Made by a program: the position numbers and the translations under genes
The notes under the pieces: generated by a model
Seen by the model: the letters and a program-made list of their open reading frames with translations, nothing else
Database searches by the model: none
What the model was told of the DNA's origin: nothing
Source of the DNA: Endobugula sp047619205
GTDB taxonomy: Bacteria; Pseudomonadota; Gammaproteobacteria; Pseudomonadales; Cellvibrionaceae
Assembly: GCA_047619205.1 (NCBI GenBank)
Contig: JBLHJR010000049.1
Location: 1-23,807 of the forward strand
Direction of reading: 5' to 3'
Length of the DNA: 23,807 nucleotides
Shown: piece by piece, positions 15,378 to 23,328 of the stretch
Numbering within the stretch: position 1 is the stretch's first letter
Layout of the letters: the number at the start of each line of letters is the position of its first letter

Positions 15378-16222
15378 TTAAATGCATTGGAAAACGCCGA
15401 TTCTGATAAATAGCCGACCTTATCTGCGACCAAGGCAATGCTCTTTCCTTCGGCCAATAAGCTCCACGCTATTTGCATGCGCCACCAAGTGAGGTATTGC
15501 ATGGGTGTCCAGCCACTGCATTGTTTAAAGCGCGTAGAGAAACGAGTGCGTGACATAAAACAGTGTTCGGCTAATGTCGCTACCGTCCAATGTTGTGAAG
15601 GTGAGCGATGAATAGCGGTCAGCGCATGGCTTAATGAGGCATTACTATATAACGCTAGCATACCGACTTTTTCTGAGTTTTGTTCTGCAGAGCCTTGTTC
15701 TGAATAGTCCTGTTCTACATGGTGGCGTAAAGCGAATAAAAAAATCAGCTCAGACAGCCGATCTAAGACTAATGACTGTGTGCCATCATCACGATAACTT
15801 TCGCTAATAATTAAGCGCAGCATGGGCGCTAACCATGGGTTCGATTCATCGTATCGAATAATCATTACGCTAGGTAAGGCCGCTAAAACGTGCTTGAAAC
15901 CATCGTGGCTAAATAGCATGCGACCACAAATCATACCTGTGCCGGTTTCATTCGCCGTATAAGGCAAGTGCTGTTGGGGCCCTTCGCATGGCTGGCTAGG
16001 GCACATACTATGAGGAATTTCCTGCGGAAAAATCACCAAATCCCCAGTGTTGAGTCTCTGCTCGTCCTGACCTGGAATACGTAATAAACAACTTCCCTGT
16101 GTCGGCATATGAAAGCAGGTCTGTCCCAGATGGCTTTCTTGTATCAGCCAATCACCACAGACCTTTGCATTGTGATACACCTCCGCCTTAATCCGGAACA
16201 AGCGCATGACATCATTCAGCAT
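15332..16222 (-). CDS. AraC-family transcriptional regulator
   Basis: A 296-residue regulator. Residues about 10-190 form a cupin-like sensor domain of the type found in AraC proteins near oxidoreductases (R-L-N-T-G-D-L-V-I-F-P and I-P-H-S-M). Residues about 200-296 hold the two helix-turn-helix motifs: W-T-V-A-T-L-A-E-H-C-F-M-S-R-T-R-F and I-A-L-V-A-D-K-V-G-Y-L-S-E-S-A-F, ending with F-K-K-V-F-G-L. It is transcribed away from the carboxymuconolactone-decarboxylase-like gene, 223 bases apart, and probably controls it. Its ligand is unknown. The final codons are duplicated in repeat copy B. Confidence 0.9.
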   Translation of the reverse strand: MLNDVMRLFRIKAEVYHNAKVCGDWLIQESHLGQTCFHMPTQGSCLLRIPGQDEQRLNTGDLVIFPQEIPHSMCPSQPCEGPQQHLPYTANETGTGMICGRMLFSHDGFKHVLAALPSVMIIRYDESNPWLAPMLRLIISESYRDDGTQSLVLDRLSELIFLFALRHHVEQDYSEQGSAEQNSEKVGMLALYSNASLSHALTAIHRSPSQHWTVATLAEHCFMSRTRFSTRFKQCSGWTPMQYLTWWRMQIAWSLLAEGKSIALVADKVGYLSESAFSNAFKKVFGLRAGKVKERY

Positions 16223-16383
16223 AGCAATTTCCTATACCAAACAGCCAGGCAGCCGCGCTATTAAGAAAGCCGTTTAGAGGGTCGCCAATAGAGTCGCTAA
16301 GAGAGTCGTTCGTAATGTTCAATTCTGTACGATAGAGCATGATTTTAGTGTTTTACCCTGTTATTCGTACGGATAGTCTACCC

Positions 16384-16389
16384 TATAAT
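16384..16389 (+). promoter_or_regulatory. candidate -10 box (TATAAT) for the CMD-like gene
   Basis: A perfect TATAAT lies 57 bases before the ATG, in the region between the divergent regulator and its likely target. The -35 position holds a poor match (TTATTC), as expected where an activator such as AraC is needed. Confidence 0.35.
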
Positions 16390-16445
16390 GCCCTGAGTTA
16401 ATTATATCAATGACATATACCCCTCACTAATATAGGCATAGAACC

Positions 16446-16988
16446 ATGAGTCACTTCCCTTACCACACCACCGAAACCGCCACTGGCGAAGCCAAAGAAC
16501 TATTAGACACCATCAACACCGGTTATGGCTTTGTGCCCAACCTGTTTGGCTATATGGCCGAAGCTCCGGCTACCTTAAAAGCCTATCTACAACTCAACAC
16601 CCTATTGGCGGAAACGTCGTTCACGGGCGCACAGTTGCAAGTCGCTTTATTAAAAGTCAGCTTGTTAAATCAATGTGATTTTTGTGCCGTGGCTCATCAA
16701 GCTATGGCGAAAAAGTTCTCTTCTAATGCGCAGTCGGTACAGGCAGTACTGGATGATAGCGTGATTGAAGACGCGCAAGATAAGGCGATTGTTACTGTTA
16801 TCACCTCTATCGTGAATAACAAAGGCTGGACGCCCGCAGAAGATCTACAGGCATTTTGGGACGCGGGCTTTACCCAGAAACATTATTTAGAACTGATATT
16901 GGTTGTCACCATAAAAACCTTATCTAATTATATTAATCACCAAACCATCCCTGAAGCGAATCCGGAATTACTGAGTATGATTACGTAA
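16446..16988 (+). CDS. carboxymuconolactone decarboxylase/AhpD-like protein
   Basis: A 180-residue all-helical protein of the CMD/AhpD family. C77-D-F-C80-A-V-A-H84 is the CxxCxxxH redox motif of the AhpD-type branch, which favours a peroxidase or thiol-disulfide role over decarboxylation. The helices before (Q-V-A-L-L-K-V-S-L-L) and after (D-K-A-I-V-T-V-I-T-S) fit the fold. It is divergent from an AraC regulator, a common pairing, which probably induces it in response to an aldehyde, oxidant or aromatic compound; the inducer is not visible. The ATG at 16446 has no strong Shine-Dalgarno sequence. Confidence 0.85.
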   Translation: MSHFPYHTTETATGEAKELLDTINTGYGFVPNLFGYMAEAPATLKAYLQLNTLLAETSFTGAQLQVALLKVSLLNQCDFCAVAHQAMAKKFSSNAQSVQAVLDDSVIEDAQDKAIVTVITSIVNNKGWTPAEDLQAFWDAGFTQKHYLELILVVTIKTLSNYINHQTIPEANPELLSMIT

Positions 16989-17003
16989 GCTTGTGATGAC
17001 ATA

Positions 17004-17037
17004 GGAGGTAGCCGATGCAGACTGTCGCCCTACCTGC
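17004..17037. terminator. possible bidirectional terminator between convergent genes
   Basis: GGTAG-C-CGA pairs with TCG-CC-CTACC across a short loop in the 66 bases between the convergent CMD-like and efpL genes. The following bases are T-rich only on one side and broken by other bases, so strength is uncertain. Confidence 0.4.
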
Positions 17038-17054
17038 TTAATTTTGTGCTTAGA

Positions 17055-17621
17055 TTAAGCGCGGCTAGTAAATTTGCGCTCTTCCACGTTGATTTTGATT
17101 CTCTCACCGTTTGAAATGTGTTCAGGCACTTGTACGGTTAAGCCCGTTGATAATATGGCGGGTTTAGTTCTAGCGGTAGCAGAACCGCCTTTAAGCGAGG
17201 GATCGGTCTCGACGATGAGCAGTTCAACACTCGATGGAAGATCAAGCGCCACAGGGGCATCATTGACAATAATCACTTGTAGCCCTTGAGTCTCTTCAGT
17301 GATGAATAACAATTCATCCGCAATCGCGTCTTTGTTAAAACTGTAGGGCGTGTAATCTTCGCTGTCCATAAAAACGTATTCATCACCGTCGACATAAGAA
17401 AAGGTCACCGCGCGTCGAGTGAGATCCGCAAGGCTTAGCATATCGGAATCTTTATAAGATTCATCTACCTTAGCGTTAGTCGACACGTTATACATACGCA
17501 TACGATAGATGCTACCACCCGCACGCCCCTGTGGAACCGAACGCTCAATATCGCGAACCATATAGGCTTCACCGTTAATCTCGATGGCGGTATTCTTTTT
17601 AATGTCGCTAGCTTTTGGCAT
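17055..17621 (-). CDS. efpL: EF-P-like translation factor EfpL (YeiP)
   Basis: A 188-residue three-domain elongation-factor-P paralogue. The start M-P-K-A-S-D-I-K-K, the block D-L-T-R-R-A-V-T-F-S-Y-V-D-G, then D-S-E-D-Y-T-P-Y-S-F, and the end K-I-N-V-E-E-R-K match YeiP/EfpL. The domain-I loop S-V-P-Q-G-R33-A-G-G has arginine at the tip, position 33, as in E. coli EfpL, and not the lysine that is modified in EF-P. It binds ribosomes stalled at proline-rich and some other motifs and restores elongation. It is convergent with the CMD-like gene. It is the most core-genome-like gene of the window. No unusual features. Confidence 0.95.
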   Translation of the reverse strand: MPKASDIKKNTAIEINGEAYMVRDIERSVPQGRAGGSIYRMRMYNVSTNAKVDESYKDSDMLSLADLTRRAVTFSYVDGDEYVFMDSEDYTPYSFNKDAIADELLFITEETQGLQVIIVNDAPVALDLPSSVELLIVETDPSLKGGSATARTKPAILSTGLTVQVPEHISNGERIKINVEERKFTSRA

Positions 17622-17974
17622 GTTATGGGATTCTCTATTCGCTTTTTGGGAAATACTTGATGGGTATTATAAGCGGATATAGGTTTATTGATATGGCTAA
17701 GTGGGGGAGTGCCTTATTGAACGCCTAGCAGGAGATTCATCCAGTGTGGTTTTGACCTACGTTCATTAACAAATACAAAACTGCCCTAGCCTAAAACAAG
17801 TCACACCCACAGTGCTAGCACCCAGGGAATTATTGCGTGAAAACTGGCTTGTAAAAGAAATACTACAGGGGGGGGAGGGAAGTTTGAAAAACCATCAGAA
17901 TGAGTACGGATGGGACGGGGACGGAGTAAAATATATCTCTGCCGTCCACGTAGTGAGTTCTAAACGACTATGGA
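17622..17974. other. intergenic region with a REP-like hairpin
   Basis: No gene is supported. GGACGG at 17919-17924 pairs with CCGTCC at 17942-17947 around an AT-rich loop, next to GGGACGGGGACGG. It lies just after the oligomer hydrolase stop and may be a REP-type element or a weak terminator. A run of eight Gs lies near 17870. Confidence 0.4.
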
Positions 17975-19865
17975 TTAATCGGGAATGCGCACTTGATTAT
18001 GGGCAAACTCAATTTTGTTGGAAGCATTAGGCATCGCGGCAATAGCAGGTAAATGTATAGCCTTATCTAAATCAGGGACCGAAGTGTCAGCATTAAGACC
18101 ACGAGAAATGGGGCGTACGACCTGACTGCTCGGTAAAGCGGTGCCATTTTTTAAGTGGTCATACATTAAATCTAAACTTTCTAAATAATAGTGATGTAGA
18201 GGAATGTAGCGATGATTAAAACCGGGAAAAGCGTTAAATGCATCTAAATGATGAGCGTTAACTACTTCGTAATAATGTAAATCACTTCGACGGTCAGTTA
18301 ATTTGTTTAAACCAAAATAAGCCCGTGAGCTATGATTGGGTGCCAAAATGCCATCAGCACGACCGGTGACAAAAATAGTAGGTATGCCACGCAATTTACC
18401 CGTTGCTCTAATTTTTTTGATGCCTTTCTGTATACGCAGATAATCCTTTAATGCCCGTTTACTTGCGTTAGCATTAGAGTCAGTGACCAAAGCACGTAAA
18501 CAAAGTGCACCATCTAAGTTTTGATCAAACTGGCCTGAGCTAGGAGAAATAGACCTAGAGTTTTCTGCAGCTCCTCCTACGGAGGCATTGTTAATCAATG
18601 CTATTCCTGCTGAAGGTGGGATACCAGTACTCCGTGAAAAGTATTCATTGTGAACAATAGAAGGAAGCTCAGTAGGGCTATAGTAGGCGTTCGGGTCAAC
18701 AGCGGCAAAACTATAATCACACAAATTACGAGCAACGCTAAAACGCCCGTGACTATTAGGATAGTTCACCGAGATGGCTTGAGGAATGCCAATATTCCAG
18801 TGTGATGGTTGCACAGTGTTTTGTTCAGGCAAGATACCGTAACTATTAATAATGTGCTGTGCCTCTGTCGCTTGTTCAGCCAGCGTAGTGGAGACTAATA
18901 AATTTTTTGCATGTAATACTGCGCAAGGTATCGCTCCAAACTGAGGAAGAACAAAGGGGGCCTCTGCATTACCTGGTGCTGCATTAGCACAAGATTGGTA
19001 GATATTAATTAATGTTCCATAATCCGCCAGAGGTAAACTGTGATTAAATAATGGCATACCGTTGCCCTGCACAATACTAAAATTCGGATTATATTGTGGG
19101 GTAACATTGGGCTCGGAAACTGCCACGCCATCAATCAGCCCTTTTTTATCTTGCTCTGCGGCAAGTACGGAAGCGCCAGCACCATTCGATACGCTCGATG
19201 CGATGACAATAGTATTGCTAGGTTTTAGTGTTTTTTTATGACGACCCTTATGATCAATCTCTCCATATTTTTCATTCAAAACATAGAAGGCAAATTCAAT
19301 TGACCTCAATACACTTTGCCCCCATATTCTTTGCGTATTTTTTTTTGAGTGAGCATGTTTAAAGGCAACACGATAAGGAAAGTTTGAATTATATTCTTCC
19401 CGCTTTTGAACAGATAGTTTCGCGACAAAGTGAGCGCGGTCACCTGCACTGTCTGCATCTTCTAAGGTGCCATCTATTAATGTTGCTTTGTGATTTTGTA
19501 AACTATAGGCACCACTTCCCTTGCCTGCATCGGTATAGGCGACTGCGCAATTGTTTTTCAAACCCCATTCACCTGCGGTACCAATAGCACCATACACACC
19601 ACGGGAATTAGATGAAGGTGCGGTGACAATACAGGGGTCTTCAGGGGTAAAGTTATCGGGGATTTGTACCATCATGGTGACATTCAACTTTCCTGCATAG
19701 GCCAATACCTCATAGCCTGATATGGGTGCTTGGCCTAATGATCCGTCGGCTTTAACATTGGGACCATAGATACGTCCAAAACCACCTGCAGTAGAAACAT
19801 CCGTTAAAGCACGGTAATTGGTATGAATAGCTAAGCGGCGCAACTCTAGTGCAGTTGGATTAAAA
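17975..19865 (-). pseudogene. 3-hydroxybutyrate oligomer hydrolase, C-terminal part (split by IS66)
   Basis: The larger fragment of a secreted D-(-)-3-hydroxybutyrate oligomer hydrolase, which cleaves short PHB oligomers to monomers. It includes L-R-R-L-A-I-H-T-N-Y-R-A-L, G-G-F-G-R-I-Y-G-P-N, S-S-N-S-R-G-V-Y-G-A-I and A-S-S-V-S-N-G-A-G-A-S, where the nucleophile serine would be S303 in the rebuilt protein, and the final D-G-I-L-A-P and H-H-L-D-A-F blocks. The frame continues upstream into the 8-bp duplication GATTAAAA (19858-19865) at the IS66 border. The first 79 codons are beyond the element at 22353-22590. An internal TTG at 19843 could start a shortened product, but without the signal peptide it would not be exported. 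Confidence 0.9.
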
Positions 19866-19921
19866 GTAAGCGCCGAACCAACTACACTCTACACAAAGCC
19901 TATAATGTCAGTTAATCTTTC

Positions 19922-19943
19922 CGCTCCTACTATTATCGGAGCG
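19922..19943 (+). promoter_or_regulatory. hairpin covering the tnpA ribosome-binding site
   Basis: CGCTCC (19922-19927) pairs with GGAGCG (19938-19943) around a 10-base loop. The GGAG within it is the Shine-Dalgarno sequence, 6 bases before the tnpA ATG. In other insertion sequences such hairpins block translation of transcripts entering from outside. Confidence 0.6.
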
Positions 19944-19947
19944 CCAC

Positions 19948-20256
19948 ATGAAAGCGACTATCAGTAAACAGCAATGGCTAGAATGGATTGACGAGCAAAA
20001 TAAAAGTGATTTATCTATAGCGGCTTTTTGTCGCCATAAGAAAATCAATGCGGATAACTTTTACTATCATCGCGCTCAACAGCGTAATAAATCCCTCCCT
20101 GCAACCTCAGCGTTTTCTCGTGCTCAATTAGTCGACGATTCTGCTCTAATAAAAATCCCGCCGGATATGACACTCTGCGTTGGGCGAAGTCGCTTACAGT
20201 TTTCAGCTGGCGTGTCTCCAGAATGGCTGTCGTCATTGATGAGTTCACTAGCATGA
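19948..20256 (+). CDS. tnpA: IS66 accessory protein TnpA
   Basis: A 102-residue product of the first IS66 gene. It begins with a small helix-turn-helix-like stretch (K-Q-Q-W-L-E-W-I-D-E-Q-N, then S-I-A-A-F-C-R-H-K-K-I) typical of IS66 TnpA proteins. It is needed together with TnpB for full transposition in characterised members, though its precise role is not settled. GGAG precedes the ATG by 6 bases but lies in a hairpin. Its stop TGA overlaps the tnpB ATG in ATGA, which suggests translational coupling. Confidence 0.9.
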   Translation: MKATISKQQWLEWIDEQNKSDLSIAAFCRHKKINADNFYYHRAQQRNKSLPATSAFSRAQLVDDSALIKIPPDMTLCVGRSRLQFSAGVSPEWLSSLMSSLA

Positions 20257-20609
20257 AGATGTTTGTCGATGTCGACGCTGTTTATTGTCACCGTGATCCT
20301 GTTGATTTTAGAAAATCAATCAACGGCTTAAGTGTTATCGTTGAGCAAAGCATGGAGTTGCCCCTGTTCGACTCTTCATTATTTCTATTTTGTAATAAGC
20401 AACGTGATAAATTAAAAATACTCTACTGGGATAGCAGCGGATTTTGCTTATGGTATAAACGCCTCGAAAAAGAACGATTCAAATGGCCACGCAACGACAG
20501 TCGTGACGTGGTTAATCTTAGCGAAGAACAATTACACTGGCTGTTGCGTGGCTTCGATATTAATCAGCTTAAATCACACAAAAAGTTAAATTATTGCTCG
20601 GGATTTTGA
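20253..20609 (+). CDS. tnpB: IS66 accessory protein TnpB
   Basis: A 118-residue protein of the IS66 Orf2 family. V-Y-C-H-R-D-P-V-D-F-R-K-S-I-N-G-L near the start, L-F-C-N-K-Q-R-D-K-L-K-I-L-Y-W-D and G-F-C-L-W-Y-K-R-L-E-K are its signature. The ATG at 20253 overlaps the tnpA stop; an earlier in-frame start inside tnpA is possible but unusual. It is required for transposition of IS66 elements and is not related to the IS200/IS605 TnpB nucleases. tnpC starts 23 bases downstream. Confidence 0.95.
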   Translation: MKMFVDVDAVYCHRDPVDFRKSINGLSVIVEQSMELPLFDSSLFLFCNKQRDKLKILYWDSSGFCLWYKRLEKERFKWPRNDSRDVVNLSEEQLHWLLRGFDINQLKSHKKLNYCSGF

Positions 20610-20632
20610 TGGTAATCGAGTAAAATAGAGAC

Positions 20633-22114
20633 ATGTTATCGACCACTGAACTTATTAAAGAAAACACGCAATTAAAACAACGTATTACATTGCTTGAAGA
20701 AATGTTGCGTGTGCAACGCCATAAAGATTACGGTGCATCTAGCGAAAAAGCCAGTGAACAATGCCAGCTATTTAATGAAGCGGAAGACGATGTTCTCGTT
20801 GCTGAAAGTGACGTCGCTGACATTGTCGTCCCCGCGCATACGCGTAAAAAGAAAAAGCGCGCTTCCATCCCTGACGATTTACCCCGTGAAGATGTTATTC
20901 ATGATTTGTCAGACGCTGAAAAAATCTGCCCGCATGATGGGTCAGCACTTAAGCTTATCGGTGAAGACACCAGCGAGCAATTGGACATTGAGCCAGCGAA
21001 GATAAAAGTACTGCGTCATCGTCGAAAAAAATATGCTTGTCCCTGCTGTGAAAAACACATGGTTACCGCGGCTAAGCCGGCGCAACCGATAGAAAAGTCA
21101 CTAGCAGCGCCAGGTTTGTTAGCTTACGTTGCGGTGAGTAAATATTGTGATGCATTACCGCTTTATCGTCAGATAGCTATATTTAAGCGGATAGGGATTG
21201 AATTAGATCGCACCACATTAGCCAACTGGATGATGAAGATGGGCGCGTTAGTGCAGCCATTAATTAATCGTTTATCTGAGCTTATTAATGAACAAACAGT
21301 CTTGCATATGGACGAAACACCGCTTCAAGTGTTAAACGAACCCGATAAAACGGCGCAAAGTAAAAGTTATATGTGGGTGATGGCGACGACACAGGCGAGT
21401 ATACCGATGGTGTTATATCACTACAGCGCCAGTCGCAGTGGTGATACGCCCAAAACACTACTGCCTGATTTTAGTGGTGCATTAATGGTTGATGGCTATG
21501 AAGGCTACGCAGCCGTGTGCAATAGTAATCAGCTCATACGCCTTGGATGCTGGGCGCACGCACGCCGAAAATTTATAGATGCACAACGGCAACAACCGAA
21601 AGGGAAAGCCGGGAAAGCGGATGTCGCCCTAGGTTTTATCCAAAAATTATATCGCATTGAGAAATTGAGTAAAGATAGCTCTGTTGATGATCGGCTTGCT
21701 GCAAGGCAAGCACAATCCAAACCGATCATCGACAAATTAAAACAATGGCTAGATAAGGCTCTCGCCAATAGTCCGCCGAAAACGACTCTCGGAAAAGCCA
21801 TGCAGTATCTGTGTAACCAATGGCCACGACTCATCGCTTACTTGGATGACGGCAGAAGACCGATTGATAATAATCGCGCGGAAAACTCAATTCGTCCGTT
21901 TGTCATAGGAAGAAAAAACTGGTTGTTCTCCAACAGCCAAGCGGGAGCTCATACGAGCGCGAATCTCTATAGCTTGATTGAAACCGCCAAGGCCAACAGC
22001 CTGAACCCTTACGAGTACCTTAAACGTATCTTTACAGAGCTGCCTAGCGCACAAAGCGTTGACGATATAGATGCCTTATTGCCGTGGGTCATCGCTAATG
22101 AGTTAACGCGGTAG
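20633..22114 (+). CDS. tnpC: IS66 transposase TnpC
   Basis: A 493-residue DDE transposase. Residues 1-60 contain a leucine-rich coiled-coil start (L-K-Q-R-I-T-L-L-E-E-M-L). A zinc-finger-like region at about 100-145 has C-P-H-D and C-P-C-C. The catalytic domain follows, with H-M-D-E-T-P near residue 225, M-V-D-G-Y-E-G-Y and C-W-A-H-A-R-R-K-F, then R-R-P-I-D-N-N-R-A-E-N-S holding the final glutamate. The C-terminal tail matches the IS66_C domain. It is full length and open. Its last third is almost identical to the remnant at 10612-10968. Confidence 0.97.
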   Translation: MLSTTELIKENTQLKQRITLLEEMLRVQRHKDYGASSEKASEQCQLFNEAEDDVLVAESDVADIVVPAHTRKKKKRASIPDDLPREDVIHDLSDAEKICPHDGSALKLIGEDTSEQLDIEPAKIKVLRHRRKKYACPCCEKHMVTAAKPAQPIEKSLAAPGLLAYVAVSKYCDALPLYRQIAIFKRIGIELDRTTLANWMMKMGALVQPLINRLSELINEQTVLHMDETPLQVLNEPDKTAQSKSYMWVMATTQASIPMVLYHYSASRSGDTPKTLLPDFSGALMVDGYEGYAAVCNSNQLIRLGCWAHARRKFIDAQRQQPKGKAGKADVALGFIQKLYRIEKLSKDSSVDDRLAARQAQSKPIIDKLKQWLDKALANSPPKTTLGKAMQYLCNQWPRLIAYLDDGRRPIDNNRAENSIRPFVIGRKNWLFSNSQAGAHTSANLYSLIETAKANSLNPYEYLKRIFTELPSAQSVDDIDALLPWVIANELTR

Positions 22115-22260
22115 TGATAACGTAGGTGATGTCTTACGCGTTAATGTGCCATCGCCCTACAGACGACGGCAATTGATTGATGTAATGTTTGATCGTACAA
22201 GGATGTTGACACAGGATGTGTGCGGTGGGTCATGAAGACCAAAGGGATAGCAATGTTCCA

Positions 22261-22281
22261 GTATCACAGGGAAGGTGATAC
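22261..22281 (+). repeat. GTATCAC/GTGATAC hairpin near the IS66 right end
   Basis: GTATCAC and GTGATAC form a 7-bp perfect stem with a 7-base loop. It is kept identical in the remnant near 10440-10460, and sits just before the terminator hairpin. Confidence 0.6.
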
Positions 22282-22285
22282 ACCA

Positions 22286-22318
22286 AGCCCAGCTTATGAA
22301 AATACGCTGGGCTTTTTT
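22286..22318 (+). terminator. Rho-independent terminator at the end of IS66
   Basis: AGCCCAGC pairs with GCTGGGCT, followed by TTTTTT. It would end the tnpABC transcript before the hydrolase fragment. The remnant copy has a compensating base-pair change. Confidence 0.85.
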
Positions 22319-22352
22319 AATGGCGCAAGGGTGTGGTTGGTTAGGCGCTTAC

Positions 22353-22590
22353 GATTAAAACGATCATCTGGCACGGGCCCTGCTGACGCTTGTAAACCGG
22401 CCAAACCCATACCTGCCGTTGCTAAATCATCTGTGATGCCATCGAAATAAGTTTCAATGATCTGCCCACGAATAAAATTGGGTTTCTTATTAATCTTATT
22501 CGCCATTGTTAGTTGAGAGGACATAACTAAAGTACTCGCAAGTAGTATTTTAATTAATGTGGGATTAATTTTTTTACGTTCTTCAAACAT
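22353..22590 (-). pseudogene. 3-hydroxybutyrate oligomer hydrolase, N-terminal part (split by IS66)
   Basis: The first 79 codons of the same gene. ATG at 22588-22590 is preceded by AAGGA. A signal peptide of about 31 residues (K-K-I-N-P-T-L-I-K-I-L-L-A-S-T-L-V-M-S-S) ends in T-M-A, followed by F-I-R-G-Q-I-I-E-T-Y-F-D-G and D-D-L-A-T-A-G-M-G-L-A-G-L-Q, as in PHB oligomer hydrolases. It breaks after D-D-R-F-N at the duplication. The 238 bases here plus 1,883 bases from 19857 downward equal 2,121, exactly 707 codons including the stop. Confidence 0.9.
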
Positions 22591-22740
22591 TACATTTTCC
22601 TTATTATTAATAATGAACGCTATCTAATGGCTCTAAATAACATCAGTAGACAAAGGCAATATATGAGCCAAAGTTATATGGATGATAAGTGTTTGATTTT
22701 TCAATGGTTATTTCTTTAGGCATGTTAACTAAGGAGAACT

Positions 22741-22776
22741 ATGAGCGATATACGCTCTAACTATGTAATGAAATGA
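22741..22776 (+). CDS. candidate 11-residue mini-ORF (possible leader peptide)
   Basis: ATG-AGC-GAT to TGA encodes M-S-D-I-R-S-N-Y-V-M-K with AAGGAG 6 bases upstream, an unusually good ribosome site for so short a frame. Its first codons can pair either with the nearby CGCTC or with TCGCTCAT at about 22783-22790, and a terminator-like hairpin follows at 22829. No structural gene follows in the same direction, so the role is unclear. Confidence 0.3.
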   Translation: MSDIRSNYVMK

Positions 22777-22828
22777 TCACATTCGCTCATTTAGTTTGGG
22801 TGGGAGCCCAGTGCTGGAGGCGGAGAAT

Positions 22829-22853
22829 GGCGTTTCAACGCCTTTATTTTTTT
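22829..22853 (+). terminator. Rho-independent terminator-like hairpin
   Basis: GGCGTT and AACGCC form a 6-bp stem with a two-base gap, so the real loop takes in the innermost pairs, followed by TTTATTTTTTT. It lies downstream of the mini-ORF. Confidence 0.55.
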
Positions 22854-22879
22854 GTGTTATCTAGAGGAAATTTCGGTTT

Positions 22880-23117
22880 CAAGTAAATTGAGATAAAAAC
22901 CAATGCGGAGAAGGTTGTTGTGCATTTGCTAGGTCATTGCATTGGGTTCTTGTATGTGTTGCTGCATTTTATTCATTGCTTTAAGGTGATCGTTATCATT
23001 CTTCTGTAGTATTTCCATACAGTGCTATTTGCTCATTTCTACCATCGCTTGAAATATATTCGCATGAAACACTTGATCGCACGCTCCGCCTAGTTGATTG
23101 CAATTCATAGTTTTCAT
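22880..23117 (-). pseudogene. small MKTM-x-C-type protein (DUF1059-like), inactivated
   Basis: From the ATG at 23117, with AGGA 8 bases upstream, the frame reads M-K-T-M-N-C-N-Q-L-G-G-A-C-D, then V-F-H-A-N-I-F-Q-A-M and M-S-K. It is then stopped by a TAG at 23025-23027. It continues in frame as H-C-M-E-I-L-Q-K-N-D-N-D-H-L-K-A-M and Q-E-P-N-A-M-T before another TAG at 22929-22931. From memory, small proteins beginning M-K-T-M-x-C-x-x-L-G-G-A-C-D are common in gammaproteobacteria and assigned to DUF1059 or a close group. The regular coding pattern past both stops points to a recent loss. A different minus-strand frame at 22996-23265 overlaps it and is not preferred. Confidence 0.6.
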
Positions 23118-23328
23118 GTTTGTGTCCTGATGGTTTCGCTTTTATTTTTTTAAGCATTGTGATGAACGGGCGTAAGGTAGGATTACCCCAGTTTTTAGTT
23201 ATTGATTTAAGCGTCGACTGAAATATGTGATATCTCATGTTCTTCGCCACTGATACATTCAGCACTTTACTTTCAGTAAAGTAATATCCGCTGTTCCTGC
23301 TTTGGCGGCCTGATCACCGGTGGGTGTC

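Larger units (their letters stand above)
19866..22352 (+). mobile_element. complete IS66-family insertion sequence
   Basis: A 2,487-bp element with terminal inverted repeats (GTAAGCGCCGAACCAAC at the left; GTAAGCGCCTAACCAAC reading in from the right) and an exact 8-bp target duplication GATTAAAA at 19858-19865 and 22353-22360. It carries tnpA, tnpB and tnpC in order, all open. Intact ends, identical duplication and open genes indicate a recent insertion and probable mobility. Confidence 0.97.

Noticed and set aside
17812..18030. 72-codon plus-strand frame
   Set aside because: Runs across a homopolymer and a hairpin into the end of the hydrolase gene on the other strand; no coding signs.
22996..23265. 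89-codon minus-strand frame
   Set aside because: It overlaps the MKTM-type gene in another frame and shows no recognisable family; the other frame has clear family-like sequence despite its stops.
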